This document shows, piece by piece, positions 48,793 through 61,012 of a stretch of 64,000 nucleotides of DNA (positions are counted from its first letter, which is position 1; each line of letters opens with the position of its first letter). The DNA is from Scylla paramamosain (Eukaryota > Arthropoda > Malacostraca > Decapoda > Portunidae), in assembly GCF_035594125.1 (NCBI RefSeq), contig NC_087156.1:20846997-20910996 (forward strand), written 5' to 3'. The translations under genes and the position numbers were made by a program. The notes under the pieces were generated by a model, which saw only the letters and a list, made by a program, of their open reading frames with translations, did not search any database and was not told the origin of the DNA.

Positions 48793-48951
48793 GAAATTAT
48801 AATTAGAACGAGTCTGGAAACTCAACGTTTAGAACTAGTAAGTGAAATTAGTAATATGAAGCTTCACCAGGCAGCTTACGAAAGGGAAAACCTCGAACTC
48901 CGAGACAAGATCCGGCACAGCGACCACCAGTCAGATAATGCAAAGATGCAT
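48793..48951 (+). CDS. Liprin-beta, coiled-coil exon 2
   Basis: Preceded by a long pyrimidine tract ending TTTTTTGCAG; 53 codons in phase 0; donor ATGCAT/GTAAGT. It continues the coil with RTSLETQRLELVSEISNMKL, matching the liprin-beta family position for position over most of this stretch. The peptide ends DNAKMH, well before the point at which the vertebrate coiled coil ends, and no further coil exon is visible before 50,169. The crustacean coil may therefore be shorter, or a small exon may have been missed. Confidence 0.9.
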
Positions 48952-49517
48952 GTAAGTCATCCTTATTTTAACCCGAGTAAACTGTTGTATGTATTTAATT
49001 TTTTTTAGCTGACTGGGATTTTAATGGCTATGATAAGCCTTCTTTGCAAAAATGCCTTGCTAATTGTACTGTTTTTGTTTGTTCATTCCTGTTGTGTAAA
49101 GAATGTTTCTTGTGTTATGGTATTAAGAAATAGTTTGGTTATGTCTCATTTATAATCTTAGTCTTGGTACTGTAATGAGAAATAACAAACTTTCAAGTTG
49201 TGTATATTTAAAGTATTAACCATGGACATTAAATATTTGAGACATTGTACATTACCAACTTTCGTGTTTGCATGACACTCTTTGGAAACAGTGGGTGGTA
49301 ACAACATTCCTAAGCAGCAGAGTGGTACACATCTACTCTGTACATACAACCTATTCCACCTTTTTATATTTTGCCAGTTCAGTAACTACTATAACTTTCA
49401 TGTCCAGTCTTGCAGTATGTATTTGTTGCATAATAACTCACATGGCTTGGCCTTGCATTCTTACATCAGCCTTCCAAAATATAGATAGTTTTCAGTTACC
49501 TTGTTGGGTACATTGTT

Positions 49518-49715
<198 letters not shown>

Positions 49716-50168
49716 TTATACCCACATAACACTGCTTGTCTGTCATTTGCTTCACCACATTTTACTTTTTTGTTTTGTCACAAATAACTGTTCATTTTAT
49801 ATATATATTTTACATTTTCTTGATAATTTTTCATTCATGGATATATAGGGCCATTAGATAGGTACATTAACATACAGATATGCATGAAAGTGGGCTGTTT
49901 GTCCACCTATATAATCAAATTCATCTTTATATTACAAAACATTGTTTTGTATTAAGGAACTTCCTGACATACGTATGTATTACATTTCATAAAATGGGAA
50001 AGGAAATCTTAAATATACCGTATCATACCTCTTGTATAGACACATAACCAAAATAATTTCTAGTTTGCTTAACCCCCTTTGAGTGCTGTGAGCCTGTGAA
50101 AATGTGCATTGCCCTAGCTTAGAGCAAAGCATGACCCTTTCTGCTATCTTGTGTGTTGCCATGACCAG

Positions 50169-50291
50169 CCAGTAACGCCTGGTGCCAGTCTGGGGCGCTC
50201 CGGCAGTGGTCGGGGTGTGGTGCCGGCTGCTGCCTCCACCCCAGTACGCCCCTTCATTGTCACACCTGACTCACCACAGGCCGGTCACCAG
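50169..50291 (+). CDS. Liprin-beta, Ser/Gly/Pro linker exon
   Basis: Acceptor ATGACCAG; 41 codons, phase 0 on both sides; donor CACCAG/GTAGTA. The peptide (PVTPGASLGRSGSGRG, then a VRPFIVTPDSPQAGHQ segment) is a disordered linker without a domain. GC content is clearly above the AT-rich introns on both sides, and codon usage agrees with the neighbouring exons. It could be skipped without shifting the frame, so it is a candidate cassette exon. Confidence 0.75.
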
Positions 50292-50964
50292 GTAGTACTT
50301 GATGTGAATATTCTTTTTTGTAAATATTAGAATGTGTGTCTTCTGCTCTACATCTATTATTAGATCCTTATTTTCATTAAATTTTCAGTAAATTTAAGGT
50401 TGCTGCACACGCATACAGTGATGGTAAGATATGTATAAGGGAATTAACCACCACTACCTCCACCCTTGTCAATGTTATCATTATGATTATCATTTTAAAA
50501 GATGGATTTAGCATTCACATCAGTAGGTCAGTAAGTAGTTGCATGGTCACTGATAAGTTTTCATTTAAATCTCTTCTCAGAATGACATTACACCTTGTCT
50601 TATTGTTCTGCTTACATTCTGTTGTTAATTTTAGTATCAGCACATGATAACTCACCATCACCACAGTGATCTGTTGTTTTGAAGTTGATTTTGTTGAAGT
50701 TGATTTTATGGATGTAGGATAACTGAGGGAGACAAGGTAGTGCTATTAGCAGTATGAAGAATAAGTAATTTGATAGACACCATTACCAACACCGTTATTT
50801 ATAGTTTATTGTCAGGATTTCCAGATTTAGGATTCAAGTTTTTGATATACGGTAACTGACTTTACTGAATTAAGCATTACTAATGACTATTTGGATAGTA
50901 AATATACAATTAAGGCATTTTACATTACACTTCAAAGGTTAATTTTGCATTATTTTTATTCTAT

Positions 50965-51065
50965 TTTATTGTATTTTTATTTATTTATTTATTTGTTTGT
51001 TTGTTTGTTTGTTTGTTTAACCTATTATTATTTATATTTATTTTTATTTTATTTATTTTTATTTA

Positions 51066-51132
<67 letters not shown>

Positions 51133-51135
51133 ATA

Positions 51136-51213
<78 letters not shown>

Positions 51214-51270
51214 TTATTTTATTTTATTTTTATTTTATTTTTTATTTTTTATTTTATTTTTTTATTTTTT
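50965..51270. repeat. (TTTA)n, (TTTG)n and (ATT)n compound
   Basis: TTTA, then GTTT tetramers at 50,990-51,020, then ATT triplets 51,070-51,212 and TTTTA units to 51,268. It ends 46 bases upstream of a coding exon. Confidence 0.95.
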
Positions 51271-51315
51271 GTGCATGTGTGTCCTAATCACCACTAACAC
51301 TAATTCTGTATCCAG

Positions 51316-51477
51316 CTTGCAGCCGCACTGACCAACTCCCCATCACCAAGCAGCATTTCCACCTTGTCCACCATCCCTGCCTCCTCCCCCAACAAGTCTC
51401 CTGCCCAGGCTCCCACCGCTTCCCCTGCCTCCTCTCCAGTGGCCTCACACGATGCACGAGAGTACCTGCCGCCAAGG
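51316..51477 (+). CDS. Liprin-beta, Ser/Pro/Ala linker exon
   Basis: Acceptor CTGTATCCAG; 54 codons, phase 0 at both ends; donor CCAAGG/GTAAGC. The peptide is about half Ser, Pro and Ala (SPSPSSISTLSTIPASSPNK), ending HDAREYLPPR. This is typical of the phosphorylatable, disordered linker between coil and SAM region. It sits directly after a long ATT-rich repeat. Skipping would keep the frame. Confidence 0.8.
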
Positions 51478-51786
51478 GTAAGCTGAATAACAGGAAATTA
51501 TTGTAAATGGTTATTAGTTGGTAAAGATTTTGTAATGGTGTGCCTTTCTTGATATTTTTTCTGTTCATTTATCCATTTATTTATCAATTAATTTGTTTAT
51601 CTGTGCAGTATCTTTCTAAGCTTATTAGAGATTAAAGAACATGCTGCTCATATACCAATAATGTTTTTATGTTTTTGGTTTTGTAACATGAACACTACCT
51701 GTGATTTATAATTTAACAGGCAGTTTCAAAATGTATTATACTCAGAATAAATGTTGTATTTCATGTAATATTTTCTTTGCCCACAG

Positions 51787-51982
51787 ACACCACCTCCAAA
51801 TGCTAGAAGAAAAATTGACCAGTTTGGCACAGTGCCACGTCAGAGAGAAATGGGTGTTGGAGGAGAAAACAACCAGACTGCAGCAAACACAGCCAGAACT
51901 AAAGGCGTTATGTTCGGTAAAGGCTTCCACTTCATTCCATTCCGTGTGGCGGGAAAAAGGAGCACTTCAGCCCCCAACTTAG
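51787..51982 (+). CDS. Liprin-beta, linker exon with RSTSAPNL motif
   Basis: Acceptor TTGCCCACAG; 65 codons plus one base; donor TTAG/GTGACG. In the frame set by the previous exon it reads TPPPNARRKIDQFGTVPRQR and ends VAGKRSTSAPNL, and the split codon then gives Ala-Glu-Thr-Glu with the next exon. The FGTVP and KRSTSAPNLAETE parts resemble conserved liprin-beta linker motifs. One other frame is also open across the whole exon and looks coil-like, but it cannot be joined to the flanking exons. Confidence 0.88.
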
Positions 51983-53084
51983 GTGACGGTGGTGACCATG
52001 CATGAGTGCAACCCTGCATCCCTCCCCTTGCATCAAAACTTACTGAGAAAATGATGATATGTAATTTCATGGGTCAGGTAATTCACTGTTTTTGTAATTT
52101 GGGACAGCTTGGTAATTATGTCCTGTAGCTGGGTCGAAAGAATACTGTTATAGTATTCCTAGTGCCTCATAAGAGGTGACAAAAAGAGAATTAGAACCTC
52201 TTCTTTTGTATCTGTATTCCTATGATGAATGAAAATCATGTCTTGTCTAGGCTACCTTCCTTCATGGGGGATCTCAGTCTGGTATATAGATAGATAGAAG
52301 ATATACCTTTTAATCATACTGATCCAGAAACACCTGAGAATGCTGCACAATTGATTCTTGTAAAGTGTGATCAGTGATGATCAATCCCCACCCCCCCAAA
52401 GAGAGACATACGTAGAGGCCAAGATATGAAAGAATACTTGTGAGTGTGATTGTGAATGCAAGTGGTGCATTAAAGTGCCTTGTCCTTGCTGGCATTCACC
52501 CCCATCCCCATTGACAGAGATGCTAGTTTTAAAGATACATAGAGTTAGATAGATGTGCATTATTGAGACCATCTCCACACTTTACCTGTATGTCATGATT
52601 AATGTTATAGAGGTGGATGGAAATAATGAAATAATAATGAAATAAAAGACAGTTGATGGTTCCATTTAATATTTGTATTCTTGTACTGAGTGGAACATAA
52701 CTGGAATGAAAAACCAGAGAATGAGGAAATGCTGTTAATTTAATTGTGGAGGATATCATCATTTTCTCAAGGATACTGGGATTACAAAAATCCCTTGTAA
52801 TTACAAAAATATATACAACCTGCTTCATTATATGCAACATATGTTATACATCACAGTAAAATCTCACAAGTCTGATTAAAAGGTTCAAAGCTGTTTAGTT
52901 TCTAGAAAATATTTAGGCATACCTCTCCATTTGAGCTACATAGCTTGAAATCTAACCACACATAGTATAATTCGAAATGTAACAGCAAACGCATACAAGG
53001 AGCATCATACTCATACATAATGAATTACTTTTCTCAACCTGGTAATGAAGCTGTGCTCTATGAATCTTTTGTTAAGGTATTTGG

Positions 53085-53139
<55 letters not shown>

Positions 53140-54819
53140 AAGACAATGACTGTGCAAAAGATTAATGCATTGGTGCTATGTGAACAAGTGGTGCATCCAG
53201 AGGGCTACAGATTAAGTTTGATGTGGCTGGAAGATCACTTAGATGCTGTGCTGAGATATTTCCTTACCTGGTATGCTCTGAGCAACATTTCTTTTCTCCT
53301 AGTGGTTCTCCGTGGCATTGATTACCTTCACATACATGGTTTAGATGGCATCACAGTGTGCATAGCAGGATAAGTATCTACTTGTAACAGGTCTAATAAA
53401 TGAAACAGGAAGACAAACAAATATGCAGTGCATCACTGCTCTATACAACCTCTATCATGTAGGTGTGTCAGCTTGGAGATTTTACTGTATTGTACATGAA
53501 AAGGTTCTTTCTTTTACATAGTCATCCTTGCCTGTATGACCTGCTGACCTGTATTGCATGAGTCCTGAGCAGGTTCTTAGTAAAGTTAAGAGTAAATAAT
53601 TGTTATCTGTAAAGCATGAAATTATATGAAAAGCTTTATATTGTTGTATAACTATGTACATATGTAAAGCATTAAGCATCTTCTCTCCCAGGATTGCAGT
53701 CAGGCTGCTCCCACCAGTAGGACTGAACTTTTGCTTGCTTTTATGTTCTGCATTCTTTCATTCTTGCACAAAGTATTCTTTAGCTGTAAGATGTAGTGAG
53801 AGTTTATTATAGTGTTGAATGACCTTATTGTACTAAGTTGTCCATGAACTTTGATGGACACATTTTTTGCATATATCACCTTGCATCTGTTGCATGCACC
53901 TAATTTCAGTCCTTATTTTCATGACAGTATTGTTAAGTGCATCCTATTTTTTACAGCCTTGCATACAAATGTTACACATTTTTGTTAGCATGTTCATTAT
54001 TATGATTTCCTTTATAATTCTTGAATTTTGCTGAAGCTTAGCTTAAAGATAAACTGATTAACTTCTGTAGATTAATTTATTTTCATGAGTTTCATTCTAA
54101 TATAAACCAGCATCCTTCAAGTGAAGTTATTCTGAAATTTGAGAAAAAAAAATAATAGTAGTAGTGATAATAATGATTATCTTATTTTGTAAAAAGCCCA
54201 AAAGCTGAACTCATCCAAGTAAGTATTATGAACAACACTGACTGAATGTGATGCAAATTGGTCCTTTATTTGCAGCTCAAGCATTTTGTGCCTCCATGCA
54301 AAAGTTATCTCTTCTATGTAATGGTGAAGTAAAGTTGAGGGATAACAGCCTCTTACAATTATTTTGCATTTACTTAGTATTAAAAAGATTATCTGGCAGT
54401 AGATGTTGAAAATATAACATAGTCATCAATATCTCTGGATAGAGCACCAAATTCAGTGGAGAATATCATTGATGGATAGTGGGAGGAGAATGAGTGATAG
54501 AACAAAGTTTTGTGGAACACCACCATTGATAGGTCTAGGAAAAATAGCAAGCAGTTTACTGCAAGAACAATAGAACACCCAAAAAAAGGAAAGTGGAAAT
54601 AAGGCATAGAGTTATGCTAGTTTATTGTTTGAAATTGAAGACTTATGCTAGACTTTCATATGATTTTGATACAGCTAAATTGTGGAGGATGAATATATTC
54701 TTTATCATCTATGAAGACAATGGGATGTTTGAAAAGATCTATTCAACAAGTATTACCACCACCACCATCATCACTGCTAGCATTACCACTTGTTAATTGT
54801 GAGCGATTTTATCTTACAG
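51983..54819. other. Intron, AT-rich
   Basis: 2.8 kb with one (CA)n run at 53,091-53,138. The rest is AT-rich unique sequence; no exon or element recognised. Confidence 0.55.
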
Positions 54820-54985
54820 CGGAGACTGAGATGCAGATGATTGAAGATTTGCCTGAGGGTGAGTACAAGCAGCATGATGGTCTCACCTCCCCTGAGTCCT
54901 CCTCCCCACGTGGCAACACTCTAGCAGGCCACCGTTCGCCGCCCACTCATCCCAAAGCAACGGGTATCAAGAAAATATTTACCAA
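54820..54985 (+). CDS. Liprin-beta, acidic linker exon ending GIKKIFTK
   Basis: Acceptor ATCTTACAG; begins with two bases completing Ala, and ends in phase 2 at ACCAA/GTAGGT. The peptide runs AETEMQMIEDLPEGEYKQHD, a SPESSSPRG segment, then KATGIKKIFTK. The last part is the start of the conserved basic block (GI-K-F-K-RS) that precedes the SAM domains in liprin-beta. An internal strong donor at 54,859 (GAGG/GTGAGT) is in phase 1 and cannot join the next exon in frame. Confidence 0.9.
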
Positions 54986-55549
54986 GTAGGTATTTTTCCT
55001 CCAGTGTGTTGTGCAATTCACACTGTTGTTGCATTGAAGTTATTGTCATTATTATGCTGACAAGCACAGAGATAATGTTCTTAATTAAACTTAATCATAA
55101 GTGAATTGTCATGATTTATCTTGGCAAATGCAGATAATTAAAGATATCTTGCCACCTTTGTTTTATTCAGAGACATGTTGTATACCACCATTTAATCTTA
55201 CTTTTTCTTATGGCTTTTCATAGTTCTGGTTGTAAATTTTGTACATATAACTACAATCCTGCTGTTTGTATTGATCTTAATGACTCTTGACATCACAGAT
55301 GGGGTTTTCTATGTGCCTGATACATTTCTTGTGTCAGTAATGTATTTCAACACCAGTTTCTCTGGTTAATTACATTTTTCTAAGTTCTTAATATCCCAAC
55401 CTGTGACTGTCAAGTTAGGACAGCTACTATGCTTCATCTTAACTCTACAATTGCATATCTTGGTTTTATAATTCACAGACTCTTATTTAATCCACTTCCA
55501 TTTCACACTCAATCATAACTCTATGAACCTTATGATAATTACTCATAGT

Positions 55550-57655
55550 GAGGTCTCAAATGCTGGATCAAGGGATGCTGTGAACTTATCAGTAACCCAG
55601 CTGTGATCTCACAATACTCTTTGTCTCACAACACAAGGGGGCAGTTACAGCCTGTCCTCTAAAGACAACTCTCTTCCTTCACACAAAGTTACGTGCACCT
55701 AATTACACACACACCCTTAACTTCTTACACCACCCTCAGAGTCCCAGTCTGGGAAGGGTACTAAAAATGTCCCCAGGTCAGACTGCTCCTCTGGTATTGA
55801 CCATAAGTGTCGTGACATTCCCCCTCAACTTTTTTTTCATTAACTTATGCAACATTCATAGCTTTAGAACTAATTTTTAGTCTGTAGAACACTTCTCTAC
55901 TAAACTTCATATTCTTTTCCTCACTGAAACAGTTATCTGAGGCAACTGACAGTAGCCCCTTTTCTTTTCCCTCCTACTTTATTCTCATTTTCAGCCTAAA
56001 GCCAGATGTTGCATCTATGTATGCAACAACTTAACTTGCTCTCATGCCCATGCTCTTAAATCTTCCAAATTTTCCACCATCTGGCTATGACTACAGAATC
56101 TCTCAAACTGTGCTGTATACCTACCACCTAACTCAACTATAAAAGATTCTATGACTACTTAACTTTCAAAGTGGAGCACATTCTAACTCTCTTCCCTTTT
56201 GCAGAGATCTCCATTCTTGGAGACTTCAATGTTCACCACCATCTTTGGCTTTCTTCTCCCTTCACTGATCATTGAGATGAATTGACCTTTAACTTTGCTA
56301 TTCTCTACAACCTAAAGCAACTGACACAGCACCCTACTCATATTCCTGACTCTCTTGGAGATACGCCCAACATAGGACCTTTTCCTAACCTTTAATCCTT
56401 CTGCTTATGCTGTTATCTTTTCCATTGGGCTCCTTCAGTCATATCTGTATCTTGTCCTATTGCTCCAGTCCCTCCTCAGGATCCCCAAAAATGGAAGTGC
56501 CTCTGGCATTTTGCTTCTGCTAATTGGGGAGACATGAGGAGGTATTATTCTGATTTTCCTTGGAATGACTACTGCTTCCATGTTAGAGACCCATCTCTGT
56601 GTGCTGAGCACATAACAGGTGATAATGTCTGGCATGGAGGCGTACATGCCTAATTTTTTCTTGACCTTCCAAACCTTGGGTTAACACAGCCTGTTCTCAT
56701 GCTATATGTAATAGAGAGGTGGCCCAAAAAAATGTACTTAAGCCTTCCATCACCTGAATTTCATGTGCTTTATATTTCTGCCTGGAATCATGCCAAGTCT
56801 ATTCTCAAACTAGCCAAAACTCCCTCATTAATACAAAATGTCAAAATCTTTCAAGATATAACTCACCTTATGATTTCTGGCACCTAGCTAAAAATATCTT
56901 CATTAACTTTGCTTCTGCATCTTTCCCTCCTTTATTTCAACCTGATGGCACCACTGCCATCTTATCTATTTCTAAAGCTGAACTCTTCGCTCAGACCTTT
57001 GCTAAAAACTGTACCTTGGATGATTCAGGGCTTGTTTCTCCCTCTCCTCCATCTTCTGACTACTTCTTGCTACTCATTAAGATCCTTTGCAGTGACGTTT
57101 TCCATGCCCTCACTGGCCTTAACCCTCAGAAGGCTTATGGACCTGATGGAGTCCCTCCTATTCTCTGAAACTGTACCTCCATGCTTGCACCTTGCCTTTT
57201 CCAACTCTGTCCATCAGCATCTACCTTTCCTTCTTGCTGGAAGTTTGTTTACATTCAGCCTTTTCCTAAAAAGGCTCTAATCCCTCAAACTAGCATCCTA
57301 TTGCTTTAGTTTCCTGCCTTCCCTCCTCCCTCAGCCTCGCTGCACAAGACTCTTCTTTCTCTCACCCCTGTTGTATTCACCACTCTAATGCAAGAGTTAA
57401 CCAGTATTCTCAATGTTTCATCCCTTTCTCTGGTTAACTCTGGAACTCCCTGGGTGCTTCTGTATTTCCTCCTTCCTATGACTTGAACTCTTTCAAGAGG
57501 GAAGTTTCAAGACACTTATCTTCCATCATCTGACTTCTCTATTTGGCTGTCTTTTGGGAACTGGCAATTAAGTGGGCCTTTTTTTTTCTTCGTAATTTTG
57601 CTTGCCCTTGGCCAGTGACCCTATTGCATTTAAAAAATGAATAAATAAATAAGTA
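55550..57655 (+). mobile_element. Decayed Jockey-type LINE with internal deletion
   Basis: Frameshifted, stop-containing remains on the + strand. An apurinic endonuclease-like part lies at about 55,840-56,650, with CNIHSFRTNFQSV near 55,849 and GDFNVHHHLWL at 56,218. A reverse transcriptase N-terminal part follows, with FHALTGLNPQKAYGPDGVPP at about 57,101-57,160. Soon after 57,300 the sequence jumps to what reads as the very C-terminus (ARVNQYSQCFIPFSGKLWNS near 57,390). The palm with the YxDD box is missing, so an internal deletion removed most of the catalytic domain. An A-rich tail of AAATA units lies at 57,630-57,658. It occupies the intron before the pre-SAM exon in the same orientation as the gene. 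Confidence 0.8.
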
Positions 57656-57775
57656 AATATTCTTGAGCTTCCACATATCTCACCATAGAGTTAACATACA
57701 TATAGTTGCTTTACAGCTCTCTCAACACAGTCTTCTGTTCATGAGTAGTTATAATGATGGTTTGTTTGCGAGCAG

Positions 57776-57901
57776 GCTACGTCGCAGCAGTTCTGGCCAC
57801 TTGGATGGGGAGCTTGGGGACGGAGACTTCCGACGAGGAGGAATGAGAGCCACTGCCTCAGCCCGTCTAGGATGGACGTCACCCTCTCTCAGTTTTAAAG
57901 A
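57776..57901 (+). CDS. Liprin-beta, conserved basic pre-SAM exon
   Basis: Acceptor GCGAGCAG; starts with one base completing Lys and ends in phase 2 at AAAGA/GTAGGG. The peptide LRRSSSGHLDGELGDGDFRR then GGMRATASARLGWTSP corresponds to the strongly conserved FRRGG-RATA-RLGW block just before SAM1. The exon lies immediately downstream of a decayed LINE that occupies most of the preceding intron, without disturbing its splice acceptor. Confidence 0.93.
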
Positions 57902-58238
57902 GTAGGGATCCACCAGCCTCAAAACTATTATCTTTAATATTCCTAATAGAATGAGCACTTGTATTTATGTAGGAAAGTGAGACAATAATTTCCCTAAATT
58001 TTCACTTTCCTCCCTCCAGGAGAGGAATCAGGTGTTAGGGTAGATCACCACTCATGGCAGCTAATAAATTTGTAAGAGTATTATACATTCTTGTGATTTA
58101 AGTGCATTTTTCTTTGTTTTCTTCTTGGATCTTAACTTCTGTGTACTGTCATATATTTGAAGAAAATATCCTGGAATTGGTGGCTAAATACATATTTTAA
58201 TACTAGCACATGAAGAACATAACTATGGTTATCTTCAG

Positions 58239-58659
58239 GCCCGGTGTATCATTTGACAAGTGGAGTGTAGAGACTCTGGAGAACTGGTTGGGAGCACTTG
58301 GACTCAGTCAGTATTGTACAGCCCTTCGCTCCTGGACACACTCAGGCCACCACCTCTCCAAAGCTACTCCCCAAAACCTGGAGAGAGAACTCGGCATCCG
58401 TCATCCACTCCACAGAAAAAAATTACAACTGGCAATATCTGCCAGACTATCTGGAGACCAACTCAACACTCCACTGCACCGCCTGGATCACTCTTGGGTG
58501 TTGCGTTGGCTAGATGATGTGGGTTTGCCACAGTACAAGGATGCCTTCAGTGAAGCTCGCATTGATGGCAGGGTGCTCAACTGTCTGACTTATGATGATT
58601 TGTCTTTCCTACGTTTATCAAACCTTTTGCATGTCACCTCGCTCAAAAGAGGTATCCAG
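58239..58659 (+). CDS. Liprin-beta, SAM1 and most of SAM2
   Basis: Acceptor TTATCTTCAG; one base completes Glu, then 140 codons to a consensus donor ATCCAG/GTAAGT. SAM1 covers about residues 6-70 of the exon, from FDKWSVETLENWLGALGLSQ to ERELGIRHPLHRKKLQLA. SAM2 begins near residue 79 at HSWVLRWLDDVGLPQYKDAF and continues through RIDGRVLNCLTYDDLSFL. The residues that define liprin-beta SAM domains are intact (W-L-L-GL-QY, ELGI-H-LHRKKLQLA, W-RWLDD-GLPQYK, DGR-L--LT-DDL). In the family these domains bind liprin-alpha. Confidence 0.97.
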
Positions 58660-59142
58660 GTAAGTGTGTTATGTGGAATGGATGCTAAAATGAGTGTAAC
58701 TGATTTTATAACCTCGCTGGTAATGGCATTCATTAATTTTAGTGTGTGTTGGAATACATGTATACATGTAGTGAAATCCATTTTTAGGCCCACAGGCATG
58801 ACCAAAGTTGCCATTGAACCAATGAAATACAAAGAATACATGAACTAATGAACATTACTAAGTCCAAATTTGAGATAGTGGTTTACATTATAGTTGTAGG
58901 TAGTAGCATTATATTGAGCTGCCACTTTCTAGCCAGCATTAATGGCTAATTAACTTCAAAATCCTTGTAATTAATAAAGCTTCCTGATGTCACTTATTCC
59001 ATCAGTTCCTGGATTTCCTTGAAGTAGTCAACTGCAACAACATGTTTTCATTCATTGACTTGCCTCAGTCATTGCAAGAAAGGTTAAGACAAATAGTATT
59101 GAGACAGAATTTGCAAGTAAGCATAACTTATCCACAATCTAG

Positions 59143-59314
59143 GTACTGCGTGAGCACAACTTCGATCCATCAGTGCTGAAGCGGCGTTCAGTGCCAGATG
59201 AAGACCCAAGTACAAGAACAGCAGCACAAGTGTCACTGTGGACAAATCATCGTGTCATGGAGTGGCTGAGAACTGTTGACCTTTCAGAATATGCTCCAAA
59301 TCTTAGAGGGTCAG
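59143..59314 (+). CDS. Liprin-beta, SAM2 end and SAM3 start
   Basis: Acceptor CACAATCTAG; phase 0 start, 57 codons plus one base; donor GGGTCAG/GTATGA. The peptide begins VLREHNFDPSVLKRR, closing SAM2, then has a variable Asp/Ser/Thr linker, then SAM3 from WTNHRVMEWLRTVDLSEYAP. The NHRVMEWLR-VDL-EYAPNLRGSG motif is nearly invariant among liprins. If the intron were retained, the frame would run 23 more codons to a stop at 59,382. Confidence 0.96.
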
Positions 59315-59931
59315 GTATGACCAATGAATATTTAGAAATTATAGGACAAAAATATGTGGTCAACCTTTCCACTTCATGGTAGCTCTATTCCATTTACATC
59401 TGATACCTATAGCATGTAGAACCTGAAAAGACTTTCAAGATGCAATGTGAGCAAGAAAGAATTACAGAGGGACTTACTTATGTGACAATGAAGACATCTA
59501 TGAGAAAGAAATTTCAATGAATTAGGTATCATTGTAGCACAATGTTGTAGGATTGATATTTGAAACAAACATACCTTAGAAACTAAAAGGTAAAAGAATA
59601 ATTAATTCCATTCCCACTTTCATCTTGTTCTCTCTGGAATTAGGGAAGTTAATTTTATACTGATCTACTGAAGTTGGCCAAGTCCTCATTGATATATATA
59701 TGTGTATTACCATATTTGTTGTGCAATCATTCACTGTATTGATAGGGTTTCAAGGAACATAACCCATTTATATAAAGTAGATTCCCTGTATAGAAAGACT
59801 CATTGTTCTAGATTTGTGATATGACTTAATTCATATATTTATTTTTATATTTCAGTTTTTATTTTTTAAGACTTCATCCTTTCTATTATTTTGTTACTGT
59901 CATGTAAGTACAACCCTATGCTTTCTTCCAG

Positions 59932-60140
59932 GTGTTCATGGAGCTCTGATGGTGTATGAGGTGCGCTTCACCTCTGAACTCCTTGCATCTCTTCTCTCCA
60001 TTCCAAGTGGCAAAACACTCTTAAGGAGACACTTAAACACCCACTTCAAGGAATTGGTGGGCCGTTCTGTAGTACAAGAGAAGCGTGAATTAGAGGCTGC
60101 TTCTGGTTATACTCCTCTCACGTCTTCAGCTAAAGTCAAG
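59932..60140 (+). CDS. Liprin-beta, rest of SAM3
   Basis: Acceptor CTTTCTTCCAG; two bases complete Gly, then 69 codons to donor GTCAAG/GTAATT. The peptide runs VHGALMVYEVRFTSELLASL, then LSIPSGKTLLRRHLNTHFKE, the canonical second half of SAM3 with the KTLLRRHL-THF core intact. It ends ASGYTPLTSSAKVK, matching the family sequence that follows SAM3. Confidence 0.96.
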
Positions 60141-60224
60141 GTAATTCTTCAGGTTGAACCTAAGTGATCATTCTTTGTGTAGTGTTTTCTGAAAAAAATG
60201 CCTAACAAAGGACTGTGCATAGTT

Positions 60225-60330
60225 TTTTTTTGATGATCAAGAGAAAGCCTTCAATAGGTTACCAAGCAAAGTAATTAAAAATGCCATGAAAAAGTTTGGA
60301 ATTGGGGAATGGCTGGTTAAAATTAGTGAT
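60225..60330 (+). mobile_element. Small reverse transcriptase relic
   Basis: The + frame reads FDDQEKAFNRLPSKVIKNAM then KKFGIGEWLVK, matching the reverse transcriptase motif (VDLEKAFDR-P---------G---W) of LINEs. A stop follows within a few codons. It is clearly different from the element at 55,550. Confidence 0.55.
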
Positions 60331-60759
60331 GACAATTAAAGCAGCACAGATAGAATGGGGTAAGAGTGAGGATGGAGGTGAAAATCTGGAGACATTACAA
60401 AGCACTTGCTAGGTAAGTATGACTAAGAATAAGGTTGAGATTAGGAGACATAACAAAGCACATGGTGGATAAATATGGTAAAAAACAATGTAGTAATGTT
60501 TTGAACATTTGACCAAAACTACACAATGAAGTATTAGGGGAAAATTGCAGCAAGTTAATAGAAGCTTGACAGTGAAAATGGTGCAACAGGTTTGGTGGAG
60601 AAACTATGTATAAATGAGGAGTATAGAGAAAAGTTATTTGAGTGTAGAATTGCCAAGTTAAACTATGTTAGATAGATGGTGATGCATGTACAAGTATTAA
60701 GGAGAAATAGTTAGAGTTATATTTAATGAAAGTGATTGAAGTTTCCACAATTGTTGCAG

Positions 60760-60885
60760 ATGCCAAAGAAGTCTCAATTTTCATTGAAACGTAAGAAAAC
60801 CAAGTCTGAGTTGGAATTTGATGACTTGTTGTGCCCACTGGATGAGAAACCTCCACTTGGTGCTCTGCAGGACAGAGAAAAGGAG
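60760..60885 (+). CDS. Liprin-beta, C-terminal tail exon 1
   Basis: Acceptor TTGTTGCAG; 42 codons, phase 0 at both ends; donor AAGGAG/GTAAGG. The peptide MPKKSQFSLKRKKTKSELEF, then DDLLCPLDEKPPLGALQDREKE, resembles the basic Lys-rich tail plus the CP-(D/E) motif that follow SAM3 in liprin-beta. The internal ATG at the exon start is not a translation start. Confidence 0.9.
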
Positions 60886-60935
60886 GTAAGGAGGAATCTT
60901 GAGCAGTAGAAATTATCCATTGTTCTCATATATTT

Positions 60936-60939
<4 letters not shown>

Positions 60940-61009
<70 letters not shown>
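60940..61009. repeat. (GA)n microsatellite
   Basis: Pure (GA)n beginning about 55 bases after the donor of the first tail exon. Confidence 0.97.

Positions 61010-61012
<3 letters not shown>

Noticed and set aside
51701..51982. Independent coil-like protein
   Set aside because: It overlaps a liprin-beta exon whose frame is fixed by matching splice phases on both sides and by family motifs.
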